Part shown: positions 16,681 through 26,102 of the stretch, one piece after another
Layout of the letters: each line of letters begins with the position of its first letter
How positions within the stretch are numbered: the first letter of the stretch is position 1
Origin: Pseudoruegeria sp039972875
GTDB lineage: Bacteria; Pseudomonadota; Alphaproteobacteria; Rhodobacterales; Rhodobacteraceae
Assembly (NCBI GenBank): GCA_039972875.1
Contig: JBDWMA010000054.1
Coordinates: 87,027-151,026 of the forward strand
DNA length: 64,000 bases
Direction: 5' to 3'
Position numbers and translations under genes: made by a program
Notes under the pieces: generated by a model
Told to the model about the DNA's origin: nothing
Database searches by the model: none
The model's input: the letters and a program-made list of their open reading frames with translations, nothing else

Positions 16681-17694
16681 ATGCCAAGCCTTCCTATTCC
16701 GATGATCAGCTCGATTTTTCTAGGTTTTTTACTTGTGCGTGTGTGGTTCATTGATCGCCGTCATGGGCCGTTGGTCGTGCTTTTGGGACTCTGTGCCGTA
16801 CAGGGAGTCATAATTTCGATGGCTCAGCACTACGGCGTATCGGCGTTTATGATGATTCAACCAGTCACGGCGACTTTTGTTCCACCAATGGCGTGGGTCG
16901 CATTCCAAACAACTGCCTTGCGAAATTTCTCAACACAAGATTACCTCAACATTTTGGGACCAATTTGTGCCTTGGTTAGCCTCGTTGTCGCCCCGAATTT
17001 TCTCGATTCTTTGATCCCTGCGTTATCTGTCGGTTATGGCGTTGCCATCCTATGGGTTAGCCTGCAGGGCACTGACGCAATGCCGCGCATGCGACTGGAT
17101 GCAGGTGATCTTCCCAGTTATATCTGGCAGATCATTGGGGCAGCATTGATCGCTGCGGCACTCAGTGATGTGCTTATTGTCACGGCCCAATTGATGGGAG
17201 CTCCACATCTGCAACCTTGGATCATAAGTCTGTATTCCAGCGCAATGCTATTAATTGTGGGCGGGTTAAGCCTGTCATCAGCGCTTGATACAGACATAAC
17301 CGCAGCAGACGAGCCCCCAGAACCGCCGGTATCAGATCAGGATGTTGAAATCCTGGGTAAATTGGACGAATTGATGGTGACCCATCAACTTTATCTAAAC
17401 CCCGACTTGACCTTGTCATTGCTCTCACGCCGATTGCTTGTTCCCGCCAAACAATTGTCCTCAGCAATCAACAGAAGTACAGGAAGCAACGTATCGCGCT
17501 ATATCAACGCAGCACGCATCAAAACGGCCCAAGATCGCCTAATTGCAGGGGATACAATTACCAATGCGATGTTGTCATCTGGCTTTAATACCAAATCAAA
17601 TTTCAACCGAGAGTTCCTGCGCGTCTCAGGCAAAAATCCAAGCGATTGGCTTGTCGATCAAAACACCGGCAACACACGGGCCATGGACCCTTAG
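16681..17694 (+). CDS. Membrane-anchored AraC-family transcriptional regulator
   Basis: 337 residues. The first ~210 form about six or seven hydrophobic helices (for example ISSIFLGFLLVRVWFI and ICALVSLVVAPNFL), a cytosolic linker rich in Asp/Glu/Pro follows, and a C-terminal AraC HTH (about 235-330) ends with the family segment SGFNTKSNFNREFLRVSGKNPSDW. Such proteins sense signals in or across the membrane and bind DNA directly. It is divergent from the secreted hydrolase, with starts 140 bp apart; a direct repeat TAGGTC-C-TAGGTC at 16636-16648 precedes it. Confidence 0.88.
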   Translation: MPSLPIPMISSIFLGFLLVRVWFIDRRHGPLVVLLGLCAVQGVIISMAQHYGVSAFMMIQPVTATFVPPMAWVAFQTTALRNFSTQDYLNILGPICALVSLVVAPNFLDSLIPALSVGYGVAILWVSLQGTDAMPRMRLDAGDLPSYIWQIIGAALIAAALSDVLIVTAQLMGAPHLQPWIISLYSSAMLLIVGGLSLSSALDTDITAADEPPEPPVSDQDVEILGKLDELMVTHQLYLNPDLTLSLLSRRLLVPAKQLSSAINRSTGSNVSRYINAARIKTAQDRLIAGDTITNAMLSSGFNTKSNFNREFLRVSGKNPSDWLVDQNTGNTRAMDP

Positions 17695-18379
17695 TCCAGC
17701 TCAGGCGTTGTCTGATCTATCTCAAAAACCACGAAAAACCTTCGGTTTTAGTGCATTTGAAGATTTTCAAATAAACAATCATAAGTTTCAGACAATTATT
17801 GGTTCTTTAACTCACTAATTGGCTCGTTAAGAGACGCGTGTATTGTCGAAGCACGAATCAGAAACCAGTGAACAGCAGGATATTGGAATTGAATTAATTG
17901 CACTCTCTCGAGTAAAGCAGATACGCGCGACAATACAATGGTTAATAGCAAAGATTGGCAAGTAGTGATCAAGCAAACAGCTGAATGGCAATGTCTTAAA
18001 CATTCCGAACTGGACCATTGATGCGCACCCCTCAAGTTCTGACGTAAAAGAGCCTTACGCGCATTTACTTGGATCGTTCTACTGCACTTGTCGTGCAAAA
18101 GGCGCAGATGATTGAGAAAGTGAATTAGGCGTTTGGCACCACAGTTGGCGATCTGTGGGATCAGGGCCCTGATACAGTCTTTTAGAATTTTTACGCCGGC
18201 TAATACTTAAAAGGCACAACGCAACATTCATGAAGGCTTCTTGTTTTTACATGGAAATTTTTCAAAGGGGCGTGGTTCGTTGAAAACGGAACGCTACTTC
18301 ATCAATTTGAAGAAGGTGACACAGAACGCCGCGAATTCTTATCAAACGAAACAATCTCATATCATTTTCAAGAAAAAAG
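17695..18379. other. 685-bp gene-free stretch before tRNA-Lys
   Basis: AT-richer than its neighbours, with only short ORFs lacking starts or family resemblance. It contains a 10-bp inverted repeat pair (17839-17848 and 17938-17947). It may be decayed mobile DNA beside a tRNA gene or hold an unrecognised small RNA. Confidence 0.6.
17839..17947. repeat. Widely spaced 10-bp inverted repeat
   Basis: TGTATTGTCG at 17839 and its exact complement CGACAATACA at 17938 enclose 89 bp of non-coding DNA. It could be the stem of a structured RNA or the ends of a small element remnant. Confidence 0.4.
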
Positions 18380-18455
18380 TGGTGAGCCGTGATGGGTTCG
18401 AACCATCGACCTACTGATTAAAAGTCAGTTGCTCTACCAACTGAGCTAACGGCCC
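18380..18455 (-). tRNA. tRNA-Lys (UUU anticodon)
   Basis: 76 nt with encoded CCA. Acceptor GGGCCGT pairs with ACGGCTC through one G-U. The D arm contains AGCTCAGTTGGTAGAGC. The anticodon loop is CTTTTAA with anticodon TTT, and the T arm is GGTTCGAACC. It is divergent from dapF. Confidence 0.98.
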
Positions 18456-18553
18456 ACACTTTGTGCCGCTTCTCTAAGGTTCTGGCAGAGTGGGGTCAAG
18501 CGGATTCGGAACATTATTTTCAAAGTCTGGTAAAAAAAATTTCGAAGGCCTAT

Positions 18554-19399
18554 ATGCACCCTATGAATAGGACTTCTGACACTGACCGCCTGACCTTCAT
18601 GAAAATGCACGGATTGGGAAATGACTTCGTGGTAATCGATTCACGCGGAGGAAATTCTGTTGTCACAGCGACGCTTGCCCGCGCCCTTGGGGATCGCAAC
18701 CGTGGGGTTGGATTCGATCAGCTTGCTGAAATTCGCGACAGCGCCACCGCCGACATTGACCTGGATTTCTGGAACAATGATGGCAGCCGGGCCGGGGCCT
18801 GCGGCAACGCCAGCCGCTGTGTTGGTCAATATATGATGCAACAGCTCAAGCAGGACCATCTAACGATGCAGACGGAACGCGGGCTATTGTCTGTGCGTCA
18901 GGTAACTGACGATTTAGTCTCAGTGAATATGGGGCATCCGCAGCTTGACTGGCGCGAAGTTCCATTATCCAAAGAACTAGATACATTGCATCTTCCACTA
19001 GAGGGTGATCCTGTCGCAGTTGGAATGGGCAACCCACATTGTGTGCTGTTCGTACCCGACGCCGAAGCCGTCGATGTCGCCGGGCGCGGTCCCGGATATG
19101 AAACCGATGCCTTGTTTCCAAATCGGACCAACGTAGAATTTGCAGAAGTTCGGGCCCGTGACGAAATTCGCATGCGGGTTTGGGAACGTGGCACTGGCAT
19201 TACCTTGGCTTGCGGCTCTGGGGCCTGCGCGACGGCGGTCGCCGCCCATCAACGAGGTCTAACTGATAAGTCCGTACGGATGGAAGTTGACGGCGGTTGG
19301 TTGACGCTTGACTGGCGAGACGATGGGGTCTGGATGACGGGCCCCGCAACCCATGTGTTTGATGCGTCGATTACTCAGGCGTTTCTGGAGTCTTTCTGA
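18554..19399 (+). CDS. dapF: Diaminopimelate epimerase
   Basis: Converts LL- to meso-diaminopimelate for lysine and peptidoglycan synthesis; PLP-independent, with two catalytic Cys. From the ATG at 18554 the protein has 281 residues with Cys83 (GACGNASR) and Cys220 (ACGSGAC) in the family's active-site context. GAAGG lies 5 nt before this ATG; the ATG three codons later is an alternative. The frame stays open to 18461, but that extension is unlike the family. mtaB starts right after its stop, which indicates one operon. Confidence 0.96.
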   Translation: MHPMNRTSDTDRLTFMKMHGLGNDFVVIDSRGGNSVVTATLARALGDRNRGVGFDQLAEIRDSATADIDLDFWNNDGSRAGACGNASRCVGQYMMQQLKQDHLTMQTERGLLSVRQVTDDLVSVNMGHPQLDWREVPLSKELDTLHLPLEGDPVAVGMGNPHCVLFVPDAEAVDVAGRGPGYETDALFPNRTNVEFAEVRARDEIRMRVWERGTGITLACGSGACATAVAAHQRGLTDKSVRMEVDGGWLTLDWRDDGVWMTGPATHVFDASITQAFLESF

Positions 19400-20665
19400 A
19401 TGACCACCAATGCTCCAAAATTCGCGACCCTCGGCTGTCGTTTGAATGCCTATGAGACAGAGGCGATGAAGGAACTGTCCGCGGCGGCCGGTGTGGAAAA
19501 CGCCGTCGTGGTCAACACCTGCGCCGTCACCGCCGAAGCGGTGCGTAAAGCCCGCCAAGAAATCCGCAAACTACGGCGTGATAACCCAAACGCCAAATTA
19601 ATCGTCACCGGTTGCGCCGCGCAAACCGAGCCTGAGACCTTTGCCAAAATGGATGAGGTCGATTTGGTGGTCGGCAACACCGAGAAAATGCAGGCAAATA
19701 CGTGGGAAAACCTACGGGGGCCAGATTTCATCGGGACAACTGAAAAAGTACAAGTCGATGACATCATGTCGGTCACGGAAACAGCGGGCCACCTGATTGA
19801 TGGCTTTGGCACCCGCTCGCGTGCTTATGTTCAAGTTCAAAATGGCTGCGACCACCGTTGCACCTTTTGTATCATTCCCTTTGGTCGGGGCAATTCACGC
19901 TCGGTCCCTGCTGGCGTTGTCGTTGAACAAATCAAACGGCTGGTAGGCAAAGGCTATAATGAGGTCGTTCTGACCGGTGTCGACCTGACGAGCTGGGGTG
20001 CAGATCTACCTGCGACGCCAAAGCTTGGCGATTTGGTTATGCGCATCCTTAAATTGGTTCCGGATTTGCCACGTCTGCGGATCAGTTCCATTGATTCTAT
20101 CGAAGTCGATGAGAACCTAATGCAAGCCATTGCGACCGAACCAAGGTTGATGCCGCATTTGCACTTATCCCTGCAGGCAGGCGATAACATGATCCTTAAA
20201 CGGATGAAACGCCGCCACATGCGCGAGGACGCCATCCGATTTTGCGAAGACGCCAGAAAGCTACGCCCGGATATGACCTATGGCGCTGATATCATTGCGG
20301 GGTTTCCAACGGAAACCGAGGCTATGTTTCAGAACTCTCTGGATTTGGTCAAAGACTGCGATCTGACGTGGTTGCATGTCTTCCCCTACTCTGCCCGCGA
20401 AGGCACCCCAGCGGCACGGATGCCCGCCGTCAACGGCACCGCAATTAAGGATCGCGCCGCACGTCTACGTGCAGCGGGTGCGGCTCAGGTTGCGATGCAC
20501 CTGCAGTCACAAGTGGGGCAAACACATCATATCCTTATGGAAAACACCCATATGGGTCGTACCCAGCAGTTTACTGAGGTTACATTTGACACGGCCCAAT
20601 CCGAAGGCCGGATCATTACCGCGAAAATTACCGGTGTGACCGACAATCAATTACGCGTCGCATGA
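19400..20665 (+). CDS. mtaB: tRNA t6A37 methylthiotransferase MtaB
   Basis: 421-residue radical-SAM enzyme that adds a methylthio group to C2 of t6A at tRNA position 37, decoding ANN codons. The N-terminal cluster ligands are Cys13 (LGCRLN), Cys41 (NTCAVT) and Cys72 (VTGCAAQ). The radical-SAM cluster ligands are Cys150, Cys154 and Cys157 (CDHRCTFC). A TRAM-like segment closes the protein. It abuts dapF and overlaps the next gst by 4 bp (ATGA). Confidence 0.95.
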   Translation: MTTNAPKFATLGCRLNAYETEAMKELSAAAGVENAVVVNTCAVTAEAVRKARQEIRKLRRDNPNAKLIVTGCAAQTEPETFAKMDEVDLVVGNTEKMQANTWENLRGPDFIGTTEKVQVDDIMSVTETAGHLIDGFGTRSRAYVQVQNGCDHRCTFCIIPFGRGNSRSVPAGVVVEQIKRLVGKGYNEVVLTGVDLTSWGADLPATPKLGDLVMRILKLVPDLPRLRISSIDSIEVDENLMQAIATEPRLMPHLHLSLQAGDNMILKRMKRRHMREDAIRFCEDARKLRPDMTYGADIIAGFPTETEAMFQNSLDLVKDCDLTWLHVFPYSAREGTPAARMPAVNGTAIKDRAARLRAAGAAQVAMHLQSQVGQTHHILMENTHMGRTQQFTEVTFDTAQSEGRIITAKITGVTDNQLRVA

Positions 20666-21300
20666 CAGAACAAACGATCCTCTACACGTTTCGGCGTTGT
20701 CCTTATGCAATGCGGGCGCGCTTGGCGCTTCATGTTGCGGGCATTCCTTGCGAGCTCCGCGAAATAGTATTGCGCGATAAAGCGCCAGAATTCCTTGCGC
20801 TGTCCCCCAAAGGCACCGTCCCTGTGCTACAGCAAGGGGAGACTTTGCTAGAGGAAAGCCTCGACATCATGCTTTGGGCCCTCTCCCAAAATGACCCCGA
20901 AGGCTGGCTTGCCCATAAGGGTGTTGCCTTGCCCCTGATCAAGCAAAGTGATGGTCCGTTTAAAACCGCGCTTGACCGCTATAAATATGGCAGCCGATTT
21001 CCGGGGTCCGATGCATCAGATGAACGGGACACTGCATCAGAATTCCTGCGTCACCTCAATCGATTGCTAACGCAATCAGAGTTTTTGCATGGTGCGCGAC
21101 CGACTTTAGCCGATATGGCAATTGTTACCTTTGTCCGGCAATTCGCGTTTGTTGATAAAGAGTGGTTCGACGCACAGGATTGGCCAGAGCTTTTGCGCTG
21201 GCTATCAGTGTTTTTAGAATCACCTCGGTTCGCGGCAATCATGCATAAATATCCAAAATGGGTGGCCAACGCCCCCGTTACGCCCTTTCCCGGTCTCTAA
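20662..21300 (+). CDS. Glutathione S-transferase family protein
   Basis: 212 residues. The thioredoxin-fold N-terminal domain begins TILYTFRRCPYAMRARLAL, where CPYAMR resembles the redox-type (omega or GrxB-like) site, and includes GTVPVL and LEESLDIMLW. The C-terminal helical domain has the N-capping region PTLADMAIVTFVRQF. The Cys in the active-site position suggests thiol transfer rather than classical conjugation. It overlaps mtaB by 4 bp and is the last gene of the dapF operon. Confidence 0.88.
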   Translation: MTEQTILYTFRRCPYAMRARLALHVAGIPCELREIVLRDKAPEFLALSPKGTVPVLQQGETLLEESLDIMLWALSQNDPEGWLAHKGVALPLIKQSDGPFKTALDRYKYGSRFPGSDASDERDTASEFLRHLNRLLTQSEFLHGARPTLADMAIVTFVRQFAFVDKEWFDAQDWPELLRWLSVFLESPRFAAIMHKYPKWVANAPVTPFPGL

Positions 21301-21461
21301 AGAAGACAGCTCGCGCCACAAAAACACGCATCTTCGATACATCTTGCTGCAATTTTTGTGCGAATTTTGCTTACCAATTATAAAGCTTTCACAAAAACTC
21401 TATCTTATTGGAAAGCAGGAATTCTTCTTGCACCTTTGACAATGATCTGGACAATTGGTCC

Positions 21462-23270
21462 ATGGAAAATACGATTTATAAAAGCTGGCCCGAAAGCGCG
21501 GCCAAATTGGTGGCTGTGGCCGCCGGACGTGAACCCGCAGACCTTGTGATTAAGGGCGGCACATGGGTGAACGTCCATACCCGAGAGATCCTCGAAAACC
21601 ACGACATTGCGATTTCTGAGGGGCGCTTTGCCTATTGCGGGCCTGATGCCTCTCATTGCATCGGAGAGATGACCGACATCATAGAGGCCAACGGGCGTTA
21701 CATGATCCCCGGGCTGTGCGACGGGCACATGCATATCGAAAGCGGCATGCTCACTCCGGCTGAATTTGCCCGCGCCGTCATCCCCCATGGCACTACGAGC
21801 ATGTTTACCGACCCCCATGAGATCGCCAATGTTCTTGGCTTGCGCGGAGTGCGGCTTATGCACGATGAGGCAATGATGCAGCCCATCAACATTTTCACCC
21901 AGATGCCTTCCTGCGCCCCGTCAGCACCGGGTCTGGAAACTACAGGGTATGAAATCTCTGCCGAAGACGTCGCAGAGGCAATGACATGGCCGGGTATCAT
22001 CGGCCTAGGTGAAATGATGAATTTCCCAGGCGTAATCAATGGCGACCCACAAATGCTCGCTGAGATCGCGGCAACCCAAAACGCCGGTAAAACCGTAGGG
22101 GGCCACTATGCGAGCCCCGATTTAGGCCCAGCATTCCACGCCTATGCGGCCGGCGGACCCGCGGATGATCACGAGGGCACCTGCGAGGCAGACGCCATCG
22201 CCCGCGTACGTCAGGGTATGCGCCACATGATGCGCCTTGGATCGGCGTGGTATGATGTCGAAAGCCAGATTACTGCGGTCACCGAAAAGGGTCTGGATTC
22301 GCGCGGTTTTATTCTGTGCACCGATGACAGCCACTCCGGCACCCTGATAAACGATGGTCATATGAACCGCGTGTTGCGTCATGCAATTGATTGCGGATGT
22401 GATCCGGTGATCGCTCTGCAAATGGCCACGATCAACACCGCCACGCACTTTGGTCTCGAACGCGAACTCGGATCCATTGCACCAGGCCGACGGGCGGATG
22501 TGATTCTGACCAGCGATCTAAAAACCCTCCCGATAGAGCAGGTCATCGCCCGAGGAATTCCCGTCGCGATGAACGGTGAAATCACTGTCGATTGCCCACA
22601 TTTGGACTGGCCCGCAGATTCCAAGACAACCGTGCATCTAGGCAAGACCCTCAACGCCGCAGATTTTGAGATCGCAGCCCCGGACGGTGCCAACGCGGTG
22701 ACTGCCAAAGTCATTGGTGTTGTCGAAAATCAGGCCCCCACCAAGGCATTAACAGCAGAGCTTTCAGTCACCGATGGCCGCGTAGACGCAGATGTTTCAC
22801 AAGACGTCAGCCAAATCGCTCTTGTAGAACGCCATCAGGGCACCGGCGGAGTAACAAACGGATTTGTATCTGGTTTCGGTTACACCGGTGACATGGCCAT
22901 TGCATCGACCGTCGCTCATGACAGCCACCATATGATCGTCGTCGGTACCAACCGCTCCGATATGGCCTTGGCCGCGAACCGACTTGGCGATGTTGGGGGT
23001 GGAATTGTGGTATTCAAAGATGGCAAAGAGCTTGCACTGGTTGAATTACCCGTTGCTGGGCTAATGTCTGATGCCCCCGCCTCTGAGGTCGCCGCAAAAG
23101 CAGATGGAATGGTTGCCGCTATGGCCGACTGTGGGTGCACATTGAACAACGCTTATATGCAGCATTCTCTGTTAGCGCTGGTGGTCATCCCAGAATTGCG
23201 GATCTCAGATCTAGGTTTGGTGGATGTGCGCAGCTTTGAACTGACGTCGCTATTTGAACAAAAAGGATAA
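21462..23270 (+). CDS. ade: Adenine deaminase
   Basis: Amidohydrolase that converts adenine to hypoxanthine and ammonia. 602 residues from the ATG at 21462 (MENTIYKSW). Metal ligands are seen in GLCDGHMHIES and in the FTDPHEIANVLG and CTDDSHSGTLINDGH segments. The C-terminal domain has DVGGGIVVF and ADCGCTLNNAYMQHSL. The frame opens at a TTG at 21408, but the extension is not family-like. amn starts 6 bp after its stop, so the two form an operon. Confidence 0.95.
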   Translation: MENTIYKSWPESAAKLVAVAAGREPADLVIKGGTWVNVHTREILENHDIAISEGRFAYCGPDASHCIGEMTDIIEANGRYMIPGLCDGHMHIESGMLTPAEFARAVIPHGTTSMFTDPHEIANVLGLRGVRLMHDEAMMQPINIFTQMPSCAPSAPGLETTGYEISAEDVAEAMTWPGIIGLGEMMNFPGVINGDPQMLAEIAATQNAGKTVGGHYASPDLGPAFHAYAAGGPADDHEGTCEADAIARVRQGMRHMMRLGSAWYDVESQITAVTEKGLDSRGFILCTDDSHSGTLINDGHMNRVLRHAIDCGCDPVIALQMATINTATHFGLERELGSIAPGRRADVILTSDLKTLPIEQVIARGIPVAMNGEITVDCPHLDWPADSKTTVHLGKTLNAADFEIAAPDGANAVTAKVIGVVENQAPTKALTAELSVTDGRVDADVSQDVSQIALVERHQGTGGVTNGFVSGFGYTGDMAIASTVAHDSHHMIVVGTNRSDMALAANRLGDVGGGIVVFKDGKELALVELPVAGLMSDAPASEVAAKADGMVAAMADCGCTLNNAYMQHSLLALVVIPELRISDLGLVDVRSFELTSLFEQKG

Positions 23271-23276
23271 TAAAAA

Positions 23277-24761
23277 ATGGCTATAAAATCCATGAACCTG
23301 CCCCTACACACACCAGCCACCCCGAGCCCCGAAACCTTTGATGACCCTAAAAAGGCGGTCGAACGACTGCTGGAGCTTTACCGATCTGCAACCATCTATC
23401 TAACAGAACGGTTTGCAGACGCGGTCTCAGGCAAAGAGCCCAAAGCACGGTTTCGCGCCTTTTACCCCGAAATCCGGCTTACGACGACAAGCTATGCAAA
23501 AATTGACAGCCGCTTGAGCTATGGGCATGTAGCGGCACCTGGAACCTATGCCACCACGGTTACACGTCCAGATCTGTTTGCAAATTATCTGGAACAACAG
23601 CTCTCGCTTTTGATCGAAAATCACGGTGTTCCAGTAACCATTGATGTCTCTTCCACTCCGATGCCCGTGCATTTTGCAGTGGCCAACGTGCCAGAGATCA
23701 AAGTCCCCCAAGAGGGGGCGCTAACGTTTACATTGCGCGACTATTTTGATGTTCCGGATCTGCAGACGACCAACGACGATATCGCAAATGGAAACCTCGA
23801 AGAAGACGCCGATGGCGTGCACCCCCTCGCCCCCTTTACCGCACAACGGGTCGACTATTCACTTGCACGACTCTCCCACTACACCGCTACGGATGCAGAA
23901 CATTTTCAAAACCACGTGTTGTTCACCAACTACCAGTTCTACGTCGAAGAATTCGAAGCATACGCGCGCGCCATGCTTGCTGATCCAAAATCTGGTTACG
24001 TCAGCTTTGTCAGCACCGGCAATATAGAAATCTCAGATGCAGAGACCCCGATCACGGCACCCGACAAGCTGCCGCAAATGCCAACCTATCATCTGAAACG
24101 CGCAGATGGTGGTGGCATTACCTTGGTCAACATTGGCGTAGGCCCTTCGAATGCAAAAACTGCCACGGATCACATCGCCGTGCTACGGCCCCATGCTTGG
24201 CTAATGGTCGGGCACTGCGCTGGCTTGCGGAATTCGCAAAGCCTTGGTGATTTTGTCCTCGCCCACGCCTATCTGCGCGAAGATCACGTTTTGGATGACG
24301 ACCTTCCAGTGTGGGTACCGATCCCAGCGTTGGCTGAGATCCAAATTGCCCTAGAAGACGCCGTCGCATCCGTGACCGAACTAAAGGGATACGAGTTAAA
24401 ACGGATCATGCGCACTGGCACAGTGGCAACAATTGACAATCGCAACTGGGAGCTGCGAGATCATTCAGGTCCGGTCAAAAGGCTCTCACAATCACGGGCA
24501 ATTGCACTGGATATGGAAAGTGCAACAATTGCCGCCAATGGATTCCGATTCCGCGTGCCATATGGCACTTTACTTTGTGTCTCAGACAAACCATTGCATG
24601 GCGAGTTAAAGCTCCCTGGGATGGCGTCGGATTTCTATAAAACACAGGTCTCTCGGCACTTGCAGATCGGAATTCATGCGATGGAGTTGCTCCGAGAAAT
24701 GCCCCTTGAACGCATCCATTCTCGGAAATTGCGCAGTTTTGAGGAAACCGCTTTCCTTTGA
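23277..24761 (+). CDS. amn: AMP nucleosidase
   Basis: Hydrolyses AMP to adenine and ribose 5-phosphate in the cytosol. 494 residues, close to E. coli Amn. The N-terminal regulatory domain includes LTTTSYAKIDSRLSYGHV. The C-terminal nucleoside-phosphorylase fold has VNIGVGPSNAKTATDH, MVGHCAGLRNSQSLGDFVLA and ALDMESATIAANGFRFRVP. Coupled to ade by 6 bp: AMP is split to adenine, then deaminated to hypoxanthine, a route to IMP that bypasses AMP deaminase. The GGATAATAAAA region supplies a weak start site. Confidence 0.95.
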   Translation: MAIKSMNLPLHTPATPSPETFDDPKKAVERLLELYRSATIYLTERFADAVSGKEPKARFRAFYPEIRLTTTSYAKIDSRLSYGHVAAPGTYATTVTRPDLFANYLEQQLSLLIENHGVPVTIDVSSTPMPVHFAVANVPEIKVPQEGALTFTLRDYFDVPDLQTTNDDIANGNLEEDADGVHPLAPFTAQRVDYSLARLSHYTATDAEHFQNHVLFTNYQFYVEEFEAYARAMLADPKSGYVSFVSTGNIEISDAETPITAPDKLPQMPTYHLKRADGGGITLVNIGVGPSNAKTATDHIAVLRPHAWLMVGHCAGLRNSQSLGDFVLAHAYLREDHVLDDDLPVWVPIPALAEIQIALEDAVASVTELKGYELKRIMRTGTVATIDNRNWELRDHSGPVKRLSQSRAIALDMESATIAANGFRFRVPYGTLLCVSDKPLHGELKLPGMASDFYKTQVSRHLQIGIHAMELLREMPLERIHSRKLRSFEETAFL

Positions 24762-24904
24762 CACCACGTAAATCCACAAAAACGCGCAAAATCCGCCGAT
24801 TTCACCAAGAATGTATACACAGATTGTTGTGTCTTACCCCAACATTGCGTTTAATGCCGGTCATAAGGCCCCAAGTATCGGGCAGAAATGAGGAGACCAT
24901 ATAA

Positions 24905-25192
24905 ATGGCAAAACCAATGACAAAAACCCAACTCGTAGCTGCTCTGGCCGAGGAACTGGGCGGTGATAAGAAATCTGCATCCGCTGCACTGGACGCGGTA
25001 ATTGGCGTGATTACCAAAGAAGTTTCCGCAGGCGGTGCTGTAACCCTTCCAGGCGTTGGTAAAATCTATTGCCGTGAACGTCCTGAGCGTATGGTACGCA
25101 ATCCTGCCACAGGTGAACAAATCAAAAAAGAAGCCGACAAGGTTGTTAAAATGACAATCGCAAAAGCGCTGAAAGATAGCGTGAATGGCTAA
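24905..25192 (+). CDS. hup: HU family DNA-binding protein
   Basis: 95-residue nucleoid protein that bends DNA as a dimer. The HU fold is seen in TKTQLVAALAEELGGDKKSASAALDAV; the beta-arm region is short and variant (VTLPGVGKIYCRERPERMVRNPATGEQI), and the C-terminal helix VVKMTIAKALKDSVNG is typical. It stands alone between amn and ccdA with its own strong terminator. Confidence 0.95.
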   Translation: MAKPMTKTQLVAALAEELGGDKKSASAALDAVIGVITKEVSAGGAVTLPGVGKIYCRERPERMVRNPATGEQIKKEADKVVKMTIAKALKDSVNG

Positions 25193-25217
25193 CGCATCCA
25201 CATGTGATGTGTTTTGC

Positions 25218-25243
25218 AGGCCGCCCAGTGGGCGGCCTTTTTC
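25218..25243 (+). terminator. Rho-independent terminator of hup
   Basis: A 9-bp perfect G/C-rich stem (AGGCCGCCC / GGGCGGCCT) with a 3-nt loop and TTTTT tail, 25 bp after the stop. Confidence 0.95.
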
Positions 25244-25372
25244 TTTGCGCAGTCTTTGTCTGCTCATTTTGCATATAACATAATTTCCCAATTCACGCCG
25301 GTGACGTGGTTGTGAACACAGTAAATACAATGTTGAGGTGACAGCCTTAGCTGATTTCGCCACAAAGACACC

Positions 25373-26086
25373 ATGGACCTTTTGTTCGCATATGGTGCCG
25401 GTCTTTTGACCCTTATTAACCCCTGTGTTTTGCCGGTGTTGCCAATTGTATTGGCGACTGCATTGCAGGCTGATGCACGTGGACCTATAGCTCTTGCGGC
25501 TGGTATGAGCCTTGCTTTTGTTAGCCTTGGGCTTTTAATTAGCTCTGCTGGATATGCGCTTGGCCTTTCAGAGGAACTGGTGTCACAGGCTGCCGCAGTG
25601 ATGATGATTGTATTTGGGGTCGTTCTTCTTTTTTCAAGGCTCAGCGCCGTATTTGCATCGGCAACGTCAGGACTTTCATCACGCGCTGATTCAGAAATTG
25701 ACGGATTGGATCGCGGTACATTACGTGGCCAATTTCTAGGCGGAATCCTATTGGGTGCTGTTTGGAGCCCCTGCGTCGGCCCCACCCTTGGCGGCGCTAT
25801 ATCGCTGGCCTCACAAGGCGGCAGTCTAATCTGGGCCGGGTCGGTTATGTTCGCATTCGCCATTGGTGTATCCACAATCATCCTGTTTCTGGCATATGGC
25901 ACCCGGTCCGTTTTGGTTAAACGACAAGCGACCATGCGCAAAATTGCCACGCGCTCCCGCCCTATTCTTGGAGGGGTCTTTATTTTCGTTGGGGTCGCGA
26001 TACTGATGCGCTGGCATCATATTGCCGAAGCATGGGCCGTCCAAAACTTGCCAGCATGGCTCACTGATTTATCTGTTTCTTTGTAA
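25373..26086 (+). CDS. CcdA-family thiol-disulfide transmembrane transporter
   Basis: 237 residues with about six hydrophobic helices and a Cys pair in the family context: Cys18 in LINPCVLP and Cys134 in WSPCVGPT. CcdA/DsbD-type proteins carry reducing equivalents from cytosolic thioredoxin to the periplasm for cytochrome c maturation or disulfide isomerisation. It is followed after 16 bp by an exported thioredoxin, the probable partner. It lacks the DsbD N- and C-terminal periplasmic domains. Confidence 0.92.
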   Translation: MDLLFAYGAGLLTLINPCVLPVLPIVLATALQADARGPIALAAGMSLAFVSLGLLISSAGYALGLSEELVSQAAAVMMIVFGVVLLFSRLSAVFASATSGLSSRADSEIDGLDRGTLRGQFLGGILLGAVWSPCVGPTLGGAISLASQGGSLIWAGSVMFAFAIGVSTIILFLAYGTRSVLVKRQATMRKIATRSRPILGGVFIFVGVAILMRWHHIAEAWAVQNLPAWLTDLSVSL

Positions 26087-26102
26087 CACTAGGAGGAATA
26101 TT

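Noticed and set aside
17796..18098. A 100-codon minus-strand ORF in the gene-free stretch.
   Set aside because: Composition is unlike the host, with no start signal and no domain; probably chance.
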